Shown here one piece after another: positions 46,811-55,105 of a DNA stretch of 64,000 bases (its first letter is position 1; each line of letters opens with the position of its first letter). Where the stretch lies: contig JAFNEO010000028.1 of NCBI GenBank assembly GCA_017886205.1, positions 26,476 through 90,475 of the forward strand. Direction: 5' to 3'. Origin of the DNA: Candidatus Aminicenantota bacterium. GTDB lineage: Bacteria; Acidobacteriota; Aminicenantia; Aminicenantales; UBA8522. Both the position numbers and the translations under genes were made by a program. The notes under the pieces are model-generated. The model saw only the letters and a program-made list of their open reading frames with translations, was not told the origin of the DNA and did not search any database.

Positions 46811-48265
46811 TTAGGCGGCTTCGTCGATCAGCCGGATCTCTTTGAACCGGGCGAAAAACCCAAGCTCTTTTGTGATATCTCCATAAACCGTCTGCCTGTG
46901 CAGCCCGGCCGTCCAGTTCTGCCAGAGCCTCCGGATATCGCCGTCGACTTTGACATCGATCTTGGTGCGGCAGCCCCGGTCCGCCTCCAGCCCGACCGGC
47001 GCCTCGATGATCGTCCCGGTGAAATAGCGCATCGTGTCCATGCCGACGAGGATCGCCTGGGTGACCCTCTCGCCGACCCGCATCTCGACCTGAGGCACCA
47101 CACCCTCCTGCCTCTCCATGACCGTCCGGATCTTGTAGGGTGCGGCCGGCTTCGCCGGGCCGTCCATCCGGGGCGTCCCCAGACAATGGGCCAGGATGAT
47201 GCTCCCCTTGGATTCATCGACCGTCGGGTCGCTGACGAACCCCGGCCGGCCCACCAGACCCTGGAAGATAATATGAGTCATGGTGGAGCGGAGGTCGGAC
47301 TCGCAGATCCCGCCCCAGCCCAGGTTGTTCAATCGCGAGAAGCCCAGGCAGGGATAGGCGGGGAGCTTGATGGTCTTGTCCCACATCGAGCCGTAGCAGT
47401 CGACGGTCATCACTGTGGCGTCCTCTTCATCGAGGAGCTTCTCGAAGGCCAAGGCCAGCTTGGCGGACCTAAAGATGTCTTCGGGCGAAGGCTCGACGAC
47501 CCGGACGGCCCCCTTGATCCAACGGTCGGCCTCGGCCCCGGCATCCCGGTCGCTGATGCTGTTGTAGACCGCGACCATCCGATCAAGGCCGACCGGCTTG
47601 ATCTCGGTCCCGAACTTGTTTTTGACCTTGGCGGCGTATTCGGAGAAGTCATAGGTTGTCAGGTTGATGACCTTGGCCTCGCGGAGATGGTGGATGGCCC
47701 GGAACGGCCGGACGGCTTCCGCTAGCCGGCTCGTATCGCTCGTCAGGATGCAATCCAGTTTGGCGCCCAGAGGCTGCCGGCGGATTTCCCCGAAGTCCAC
47801 CCATTCGTGTCCCGAATACGGTCGGGCAAAGATAATGGTAGGCTTTGCAGCGGCCAGGATCTCGTTGAAAATGTCCCCGACATCGATGTTGAGATGGATG
47901 ACCAGAATGCCGTCCACCTGCGCCAGCCTGTCCCGGAGGGCGGACACCTGCGCAGGCGAGGCCACGAGCTCATCCACGGAGAAATCGATATCAGCGAACT
48001 CGTCCTTCATCCGGGTGAATTCGGCCCGATAAAAAGCGATCTCCTGCTGGAGGTCGAGCGTCGGCTTGGGCCAGTTGCCCCTTGGGATCGCCACGAATAG
48101 ACGGGCGACCTTGACCTTGGTCCCCCGGCAGCCCGGGCTGACCAGCCTTGATCCCGCCCCCTGGCCGGTCATGGCGAACGGCCAAAGCCTCGGCCCGGCC
48201 GCGCAGATCGCGGTTCCGGCTGCGGCGAGTTGAATGAACTCTCTCCGCTTCAATCCCTTGTCCAT
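46811..48265 (-). CDS. Tat-exported L-fucose/L-arabinose isomerase-like protein
   Basis: KRREFIQLAAAGTAICAAGP Tat signal; isomerase-like fold content (CYGSMWDKTIKLPAYPCLGFSRLNNLGWGGICESDL). Confidence 0.65.
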   Translation of the reverse strand: MDKGLKRREFIQLAAAGTAICAAGPRLWPFAMTGQGAGSRLVSPGCRGTKVKVARLFVAIPRGNWPKPTLDLQQEIAFYRAEFTRMKDEFADIDFSVDELVASPAQVSALRDRLAQVDGILVIHLNIDVGDIFNEILAAAKPTIIFARPYSGHEWVDFGEIRRQPLGAKLDCILTSDTSRLAEAVRPFRAIHHLREAKVINLTTYDFSEYAAKVKNKFGTEIKPVGLDRMVAVYNSISDRDAGAEADRWIKGAVRVVEPSPEDIFRSAKLALAFEKLLDEEDATVMTVDCYGSMWDKTIKLPAYPCLGFSRLNNLGWGGICESDLRSTMTHIIFQGLVGRPGFVSDPTVDESKGSIILAHCLGTPRMDGPAKPAAPYKIRTVMERQEGVVPQVEMRVGERVTQAILVGMDTMRYFTGTIIEAPVGLEADRGCRTKIDVKVDGDIRRLWQNWTAGLHRQTVYGDITKELGFFARFKEIRLIDEAA

Positions 48266-48387
48266 GGACACCTCCCGTTCATTCCGGTCTTGAGACAGAG
48301 ATTATGTTTTCAGACCTGTCCGCATGACCTAAGGATCAATTCTCCTGAGCAGACTATAAACTAAAGACAGTCAGGAGGAAAGCCCGT

Positions 48388-49329
48388 CTACTGGATCGCC
48401 GCCAGGGCTTTGGCCGCCTCGGAGTAGTCCGGCTTCAGCTCCAGGGCCTTTTTATAGGCGGCCTTGGCTTTCTCGACATCTCCTTTTTTCTGGAGGGCTA
48501 TGCCGAGGTTGAAATAGGCCTCGGCAAAGGGCCTTTTGGCGACGGCCGCCTCGAAATCCTCCACGGCCCCATCGAGATCGCCGCCGAAACCGGGAGGCGC
48601 CATCAGCCGGACCATGCCCCGGCCAAAATGCCCGTCCGCGTTGTCGGGATCGAGCTTCAACGCGGTTTCATACTCCTGCATGGCGCCCATCCCGTACTTT
48701 ATCATGTTGGCGGGATTGCCCTGCGCCAGACTCCCCATGACATGTCCCTTCCAGGCATGAAGGTCGGCGTTGTTGGGGTCCCTGGCCAGAAGCACGTCCG
48801 CCATGTCGAGGGCTTCCGAGAACCTTTTCTCCTCGAAAAGCTTCTTGACGTGGTCTAGAGACGCATCCTTGGGAACTCCGGCGGGTTTGCCCCCAGCACT
48901 CGGCTGAGCCGCCGCTGGTTTGGACCCGAAAGGCGACTTGTCTCCCATCATCTGGGGCAGCATCTTCAGAAGAACAGGGAGCAGCTCTTGAAAGAGAGAC
49001 GGCTTTTTCTCTTCTTCGGGGAAGAGCTCGACCCGGACGTCTTCGCCCTCGATGATCAGGATGCCGAGCGGGACGGTCTTGCCGCCCATGCCTCCGCCGT
49101 AGGCCATCATAGAGCTGCCTCCTCCCAAGCCGAACTTGATCTTGGCGAAGGGGACGATGAACGTATCTCCGACCTTGACCGGCTCACCCACCACGGCACC
49201 GACCCTGAGGTTCGAGACCAGCTTGTCGAAATTCGCCAGGGGCTGCTCGAGCGGGGCCTGAGCATTCAGGAGTCCTGAGGCAAGTAACAGGCAGCCGAAG
49301 ACAAAGACTATAGACTTGTTGGCGTTCAT
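48388..49329 (-). CDS. Secreted GerW/YtfJ-like domain fused to TPR repeats
   Basis: VGAVVGEPVKVGDTFIVPFAKIKFGLGGGSS then TPRs; start trimmed to MNANKS. Confidence 0.75.
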   Translation of the reverse strand: MNANKSIVFVFGCLLLASGLLNAQAPLEQPLANFDKLVSNLRVGAVVGEPVKVGDTFIVPFAKIKFGLGGGSSMMAYGGGMGGKTVPLGILIIEGEDVRVELFPEEEKKPSLFQELLPVLLKMLPQMMGDKSPFGSKPAAAQPSAGGKPAGVPKDASLDHVKKLFEEKRFSEALDMADVLLARDPNNADLHAWKGHVMGSLAQGNPANMIKYGMGAMQEYETALKLDPDNADGHFGRGMVRLMAPPGFGGDLDGAVEDFEAAVAKRPFAEAYFNLGIALQKKGDVEKAKAAYKKALELKPDYSEAAKALAAIQ

Positions 49330-49339
49330 GGAAAGCTCC

Positions 49340-49732
49340 TTATTTCCTGGGGATCTTGCCGACACTGACGAACTTCGTCCCCGCCTTGCTCACCACGACG
49401 AAACCCAACGGCCGGGTCTCGCCGCTCATGTAGAAGCCTTTGCCACCCATGTCGGGAGCCTGGGGCGCGCCCCCCCCGCCTCCGCCGAACCCGATGTCGA
49501 TCATCATGATCGGGATGATCGTCACCCTCCCGACCTTCATCGGCTCGCCGACCACGGTCTTCACCTGCAGGCTGCTGTTCAGCCGCTGGGCCATCGCTTC
49601 GGCCAGCTGGTACATGGGTTGGGGGGTCTTGGTCTGGGTGGGCTGTAGTTTCTTTTCAGTTTGCGCTTGGCCCTGGGCCAGGACACAGAAAAGAAGACCC
49701 ACGACGAGAAATGTGAGAATCTTGCTCTTCAA
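49340..49732 (-). CDS. Secreted GerW/YtfJ-like protein
   Basis: VKTVVGEPMKVGRVTIIPIMMIDIGFGGGGGG; signal peptide. Confidence 0.75.
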   Translation of the reverse strand: MKSKILTFLVVGLLFCVLAQGQAQTEKKLQPTQTKTPQPMYQLAEAMAQRLNSSLQVKTVVGEPMKVGRVTIIPIMMIDIGFGGGGGGAPQAPDMGGKGFYMSGETRPLGFVVVSKAGTKFVSVGKIPRK

Positions 49733-49859
49733 TGGAGCACCTCCTTTTTATGATGGGGCAGACATCGCCATTGCTGGAATCTTGTCTATGCCTGCCCTCG
49801 GCATCAATATATACTACGAACGCTCGGGAGACAAGGTTCACTTGGCTCGGCGGAGGCTC

Positions 49860-50009
49860 GGGTATGGATTCGTCAGCCCGCTCGTTTCCCCAGCGAGGAA
49901 TGTCGTTGCGAGGAACCCGGTGACGAAGCAATCTCCACGGGATCGCCACGGCGTCTTCGGCGCCTCGCGACGCCCGCTCAGTCGTCCACGGACTTCCTCA
50001 TCCACACCC
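49860..50009 (+). repeat. Dispersed structured intergenic element, family A copy 4
   Basis: Arms GGGTATGGA/TCCACACCC; CCAGCGA hairpin. Confidence 0.8.
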
Positions 50010-50021
50010 TTCGCCGACCTT

Positions 50022-50118
50022 GGCCAAACCGCCGTCCTAATTCAAGCCCCTCGTAATTCCATAAGAGGGGAAGGGGAGATTAATATGATACGAATGAAGT
50101 CTTGAGGGTGGTTTGGCC
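50022..50118 (+). repeat. 97-nt structured element, family E copy 5
   Basis: Arms GGCCAAACCGCC/GGTGGTTTGGCC (one G-T pair); same inner CCCCTC/GAGGGG stem as copy 3. Confidence 0.8.
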
Positions 50119-50253
50119 CCCGGGCTTAAGCCCGCTCCGCTGCGAAGGGCTTTCGTGAAGGACTCCCCCTCGCCTAACCAATTATAGAGTACCGGCCGGT
50201 GCCTTTAGGCCAAGATTCGGATATAATAGGTAGGAAACCGATGGAGGGCAGGA

Positions 50254-50979
50254 TTGAGAAATCATCCGCTGAAAAATGCGCTCTTTGGGCTGACCTTGAT
50301 CAGCTTGGTGACGTTCGTTCCTTGGCTCCGGGCGGCGCGTCCTGCTCCAGATTCAACCGAAGAAGAGAGGCGCGTCGAGAAGGCCATCCTGGTTTTCCAG
50401 GAGATCGCCGGCCTGGCCGATGAGGGGATCCCCGAATCCCTACTCAAGAAGGCCCACGGCATCGCCATCATCCCGGGAGTCGTCAAAGCCGCCTACGGCA
50501 TCGGCGGCGAATACGGCCGGGGAGTCCTCCTCGTCCAGGACAAAGGGGTCTGGAGCAACCCCTCGTTTATCACCCTCGCCGGAGGGAGCCTGGGCTGGCA
50601 GATCGGCATCCAGAGATCGGACCTGGTCCTGGTGTTCAAGACGGGGCAGAGCATTGACAACATCGCCGAAGGCAAGATCACCCTGGGAGCGGATGCCAGC
50701 GTCGCCGCTGGTCCGGTCGGCCGGGGCGCCCAGGCCAACACCGATCTCGATTTGAAGGCCGAGATCTATGCCTACTCGAGGGCCAAAGGACTGTTCATCG
50801 GGATCTCGGTCAAGGGTGCGGCCATCCAGATCGATGCCGAAGCCAATGAGAGATTCTACAGGGACGACGAGATCACCGCCCGCCGCATTTTCACCCGGCC
50901 CGACCTCGAAGGCCGTCCAGTTGCCGACAGATTGAGGAAGATACTGGCCGAATACCTGCGTTCCGATTACACGATCTGA
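50254..50979 (+). CDS. SYLF/YSC84 lipid-binding domain secreted protein
   Basis: KAHGIAIIPGVVKAAYGIGGEYGRGVLLV...GADASVAAGPVGRGAQANTDL; non-ATG start likely. Confidence 0.88.
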   Translation: MRNHPLKNALFGLTLISLVTFVPWLRAARPAPDSTEEERRVEKAILVFQEIAGLADEGIPESLLKKAHGIAIIPGVVKAAYGIGGEYGRGVLLVQDKGVWSNPSFITLAGGSLGWQIGIQRSDLVLVFKTGQSIDNIAEGKITLGADASVAAGPVGRGAQANTDLDLKAEIYAYSRAKGLFIGISVKGAAIQIDAEANERFYRDDEITARRIFTRPDLEGRPVADRLRKILAEYLRSDYTI

Positions 50980-51057
50980 TCGGAAAGCTGACCGGCATCA
51001 AGATCGTCGCCGGCCGGCTCTTGTATTATGGTTACACATCAGGAAACAGATATCTCT

Positions 51058-53001
51058 TTATTGAGCCGGCATCTTAAATTCCTGGATACGGTTGTTGTCG
51101 AGTTCCACGACGAAGACGCTTCCCTTGCCGTTGACCGCGACGGACACGGGCCCCATCATCTGGCCGTCGCCCGTCCCCGCCGACCCCCACTTGGCGACGA
51201 ACCTTCCGTTGAGGTCGAATTTCTGGACTCGGTTATTCCCGGTATCGGCCACATAGATGTAGTTTTGCGCGTCTACGGCCAGGCCCAGCGGCCGGTTTAG
51301 CTCACCGTCACCCGTCCCGCCTTTGCCCCACGCCGCAACCACCTCTCCCTCGGGGGTAAACCTCTGAACGTGGACCCGGTCGACGACGACGATCTCGTTT
51401 TGCGAGTTGACGGCCACGGCCGCCGGGAAGACAAATTCGCCCCGGCCCATGCCTTGCTTGCCCCAGGCTTTCTTGGCCACGCCGCCGGTCGAGTACTTGA
51501 CGATGCGGTTGTTCCCGGAATCGGCCACATAGATGTCACCGCTGCGGTCGACGGCGATGCCGAGGGGCCCCATGAGCTCGCCGGGCTTGGTGCCCTGCCT
51601 GCCCCATTTGGCTACGAACTTCCCGTCCTTAGAAAATTTCAAAACAGAGGCAGCTTCGGCGTCGGTGATGTAGATAAAGCCCTGGCCGTCGAGGGCAATT
51701 CCCGAAGGCTTTTTCAAGGACTTGAATTCCCTGCCGGCATCGCCCCAGCCGCCCTGGAGGCGGCCCTGGGGGTCGTACTTTTTGACCTTGAAATCGCTCT
51801 CGTCGGCCACATAGTAGAAGCCCTCTTTGTCGAAGGCGACGGCCCGGGGCAGCTTGAAAAACTTGCTTTCCGGCCCGCCCATCTTCTGCCCGAGCACATA
51901 GTCCTTAACGGTCAGGGCGGCGTCGATGGTCAGAGGGCCCGGCCCTTCCAGGACCTCGATGCTCTGCTCGTGGTCGGCCCAATTGGGCTTTTTCAGCTTG
52001 AGGGCATGAACGCCGTAGGTGACATAGGGCAGTTCACAGTCGGTGACTTTTCCCGTGTCCTGATCATCCAGGAACACCTGCGCGGCCGGCGGTACCGAAC
52101 TGACCAGCACCGTCCGTCCGATACTCTGGAGGACGATCTCTTTCTTGGAGTTGGCTTGGGTAAGGAAGACCTCCTCCTTGTAGGGACTGTAGCCTTCCTT
52201 GACGATTTCCAGGGTGAACTTGGGAATGGGGGTCCTGTAAACCTCAGGAGTGAGGCCGATCTCCTTGCCGTCGATCTTGATGGCGGCTTCTTTTGGCTCG
52301 GTCATGATCTCCAGCGAGTAATCGACGAGCAGCCCGCGGTAGTGCTTCTCGGCCTGGTCGATGAAGCTGCTGACCGTGGGATCGTAGATGTTACGGGTGA
52401 CTTCTTTAGCGTAGGTGTAGTCCACTTCGAACATGTTTCGGAACTCTTTGAGGGCGCCGTAGTTGTCGCCCCGTTTGGCGCAGGCGAGCCCGAGCCAGAG
52501 ATAGACCTCGCAGGCGATCTGCTTCTGCCGGATGCGGTCATCGATGCTGAACGCCTTGGCCAGGAGCGGCCGGAGGTCCTCGGTAGCCTTGTCCAACTCC
52601 TTGTCCTGGCGGACCAGGCTCTTGCTCTCCTCCATTTTGAGCTCGATCTCGGCGCTGATCTCCCCCTGGGATTTCATCACGCCGCCCGAGGAAGCGTTCG
52701 ACGGCGTCTCTCCTTCGCCGATTTCCTCCACCAGCAGCTCATGGATGTATCCGGAGATCGGCGTCCCGCCTCTTGTCGCCGTGACCTTGTACCATTCCCC
52801 TTGTTTCAGCTCGACATCGAGGACCGTGCTGAGCGCGACATTGGCTAGGGTCTGGCTGCCGATTTCCGGGGTCGCTTTGATGCTGGCGTTATCGACGATG
52901 ACCTTCACCTTGACGGCGGTCGTCGCGGGGCCGAGAGCCAGGAGGATCAGGAGGAATGAAGGGAGCATCGCCCTGGCCATAGGACGTATTTTGGCTTCCA
53001 T
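51058..53001 (-). CDS. Secreted SH3-like + PEGA + NHL-repeat protein
   Basis: Repeated NHL motifs (IYVADTGNNRVQKFDLNGRFVAKWG); PEGA-like AAQVFLDDQDTGKVTDCELPYV. Confidence 0.85.
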   Translation of the reverse strand: MEAKIRPMARAMLPSFLLILLALGPATTAVKVKVIVDNASIKATPEIGSQTLANVALSTVLDVELKQGEWYKVTATRGGTPISGYIHELLVEEIGEGETPSNASSGGVMKSQGEISAEIELKMEESKSLVRQDKELDKATEDLRPLLAKAFSIDDRIRQKQIACEVYLWLGLACAKRGDNYGALKEFRNMFEVDYTYAKEVTRNIYDPTVSSFIDQAEKHYRGLLVDYSLEIMTEPKEAAIKIDGKEIGLTPEVYRTPIPKFTLEIVKEGYSPYKEEVFLTQANSKKEIVLQSIGRTVLVSSVPPAAQVFLDDQDTGKVTDCELPYVTYGVHALKLKKPNWADHEQSIEVLEGPGPLTIDAALTVKDYVLGQKMGGPESKFFKLPRAVAFDKEGFYYVADESDFKVKKYDPQGRLQGGWGDAGREFKSLKKPSGIALDGQGFIYITDAEAASVLKFSKDGKFVAKWGRQGTKPGELMGPLGIAVDRSGDIYVADSGNNRIVKYSTGGVAKKAWGKQGMGRGEFVFPAAVAVNSQNEIVVVDRVHVQRFTPEGEVVAAWGKGGTGDGELNRPLGLAVDAQNYIYVADTGNNRVQKFDLNGRFVAKWGSAGTGDGQMMGPVSVAVNGKGSVFVVELDNNRIQEFKMPAQ

Positions 53002-53028
53002 CGTCCGCTCCTTCGTCTCCGGGGGATT

Positions 53029-54738
53029 CTATTGGACGGCGCTGATCTTCCAGTCTTTTCCCTGTCTCCGGAGATGCCAGGTCTTCTGCCCCTCGAAGAC
53101 GATCTTCCTCTGCCCGGTTTTCTTGTAGACGGCCGTGAGCAGCTGTGAATAGGCGGCCGTGGCGCTTGTCCGGCTGGAGAAACTCAGTGAGACCTTGGAG
53201 ATTATGGACTTGATGCCGTCGTAGCCGTTGAAGAGGAGTTTGTACTCGGCCTGAAGCGAATCGGCCAGGGCCGGCGAGTTAAAAAGGCTGAGGACGGTGA
53301 GCAGGTCTTTGTTTTCCTCGGCCACCCGGTGGCGCTCGATCAGGGCGGTTATCTCCGGCTTCGCCAGGGCCGTGTCAGCCTGGAAGAGATATTTTTGCGC
53401 ATCTTTATTATCCTTGTCGACCTTGAGGACCTTCTCCATGTCCGTGACGCACTGGGCGTAGTTGCCGCCGGCATAGCTGGAGATCCCGGACTGGAGCAGG
53501 GGAGCTACCTGGGGGGCCAGGATCTCGGCTCTGGCCTTATTCAGGTACTCCTTGGCCGGGACGTTGGCCGGATCGCGTGCCAGGATCTCATCGGCCAGCC
53601 GGACGGTTTCCTGGTAGGCCTTGCCGTCAAAACTTTCCCGCAGCTTGGCCTGGCCCTCGTCGCTCGGAGCGGTCAGCGCAGCGGCCGTCCCGGCGGCCGG
53701 GCCGGACGTACGGATGACCGAGTTCAGGCCCTCTTTCTTGATGGTCTCCAGGTTCTGGGCCAGGTCGGAGGGCTTCTCAGAGCGTCCTGAGAAGAGCAGG
53801 TATGCTCCCCCGGCGATGATGGCGACAAGGGCCGCCGCCCCCGCCAGGACAAAGGTTATCTTTCTTTTTTTCGGCTCCCCGCCGGCCTCTTTGCCGAACT
53901 CGTAAGCCAGCGTGGCTTCGGCCATGCGGCTGGGATTTTCCAGGTCGGAGATCATCTCCCGGCAGCTCTGATAGCGGTCTTCAGGGTTCTTGGCCAAGGC
54001 CCTGCGGACGACGCTCTCGTAGCCGCCGTGGAGCTCCTTATTGATTTCGGTGACCCGCTGGGGCTCTTCGTTGACGATCCGATAGACGATGGTGGACATG
54101 TTGTCCCCGCCGAACGGCTTCTTCCCGGTGAGGAGCTCATACAAGATGACGCCGAGGGCGAAGATATCCGACCGCTTGTCCACCGTCTGCCCCTTGACCT
54201 GCTCGGGAGACATATAGCTTAGCGTCCCGACCGTCGTTCCGGCCTGGGTCAGGGTCGAGGTCTCGATCCGGGCGACCCCGAAATCGGCCAGGAAGGGCTG
54301 GCCGGATTTATCGATCAGGATGTTGGCCGGCTTGATGTCCCGGTGGACGATCCCACCCTGGTGGGCGAAATCCAGGGAGTCGGAGACTGGCTTCAGGGTA
54401 TCGATGATCTCCTGGGGCGAGAACGATTTGCCGGAATCGATCACCGTCTGGAGGCTCGGCCCGTCGACATACTGCATGACGATATAGGTTAGGTCCTTGT
54501 CCCGGACGACGTCGTAGATGGTGATGATGTTGGGGTGGTTCAGCCGGCCGGCGGCCTTGGCCTCCCGGATGACCCGGGTCAGCAGTTCTTCCTTCTCCAT
54601 GCCCTCAGTGAGGGTGTCGAAGCGGATGGTCTTGATGGCCACCTCCCGTTCGATGTCGGGGTCCAGCGCCTTGTAGACGATCCCCATGCCGCCCTTACCG
54701 AGAGTGCCGAGGATCTTGTACTTGCCGATTTGCTTCAT
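53029..54738 (-). CDS. Serine/threonine protein kinase with TM and TPR-containing extracytoplasmic region
   Basis: LGKGGMGIVYKALD, HRDIKPANILID, DFGVARIE, GTLSYMSPEQ. Confidence 0.95.
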   Translation of the reverse strand: MKQIGKYKILGTLGKGGMGIVYKALDPDIEREVAIKTIRFDTLTEGMEKEELLTRVIREAKAAGRLNHPNIITIYDVVRDKDLTYIVMQYVDGPSLQTVIDSGKSFSPQEIIDTLKPVSDSLDFAHQGGIVHRDIKPANILIDKSGQPFLADFGVARIETSTLTQAGTTVGTLSYMSPEQVKGQTVDKRSDIFALGVILYELLTGKKPFGGDNMSTIVYRIVNEEPQRVTEINKELHGGYESVVRRALAKNPEDRYQSCREMISDLENPSRMAEATLAYEFGKEAGGEPKKRKITFVLAGAAALVAIIAGGAYLLFSGRSEKPSDLAQNLETIKKEGLNSVIRTSGPAAGTAAALTAPSDEGQAKLRESFDGKAYQETVRLADEILARDPANVPAKEYLNKARAEILAPQVAPLLQSGISSYAGGNYAQCVTDMEKVLKVDKDNKDAQKYLFQADTALAKPEITALIERHRVAEENKDLLTVLSLFNSPALADSLQAEYKLLFNGYDGIKSIISKVSLSFSSRTSATAAYSQLLTAVYKKTGQRKIVFEGQKTWHLRRQGKDWKISAVQ

Positions 54739-54926
54739 GGTTGGGCTAAAAAAGGAGAAAGAAATCCCCGCTCAGTTTCCTGTTCCTTTCATAAAAGAGG
54801 TAGTTAATACATATCCGATTGGACCGCTCCTTGTCAAGCAGATTAATTTCGTTGGCGGGGCTCATAGTCGTGGCCGTCCTGGCGGATCAGCTGGCCGGGC
54901 GTTAGAACACTCAGCCCAGCACTAAA

Positions 54927-54955
54927 TTGACTATTCGAGGATGTTCCGCTACAAT
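54927..54955 (+). promoter_or_regulatory. Predicted sigma70 promoter of tRNA(-tilS)
   Basis: TTGACT, 17-nt spacer, TACAAT. Confidence 0.6.
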
Positions 54956-54965
54956 TTTTGAACCC

Positions 54966-55039
54966 GGCGGCGTAGCTCAGTTGGTCAGAGCATGCGGCTC
55001 ATATCCGCAGTGTCGGGGGTTCAAATCCCTCCGCCGCCA
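54966..55039 (+). tRNA. tRNA with CAT anticodon (elongator Met more likely, Ile2 not excluded)
   Basis: GGCGGCG/CGCCGCC acceptor; TGCGG-CTCATAT-CCGCA anticodon arm; GGGGG-TTCAAAT-CCCTC T arm; no encoded CCA. Confidence 0.95.
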
Positions 55040-55105
55040 TTGGCGCTCCCTCAGAGCTAAATTTTATTCATTTTATAGAAATCACCGGTAAACCAGGGTT
55101 AGCAG

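Noticed and set aside
51370-52848. 492-aa plus-strand ORF
   Set aside because: Antisense to the NHL/PEGA gene; low-complexity composition typical of GC-rich shadow ORFs.
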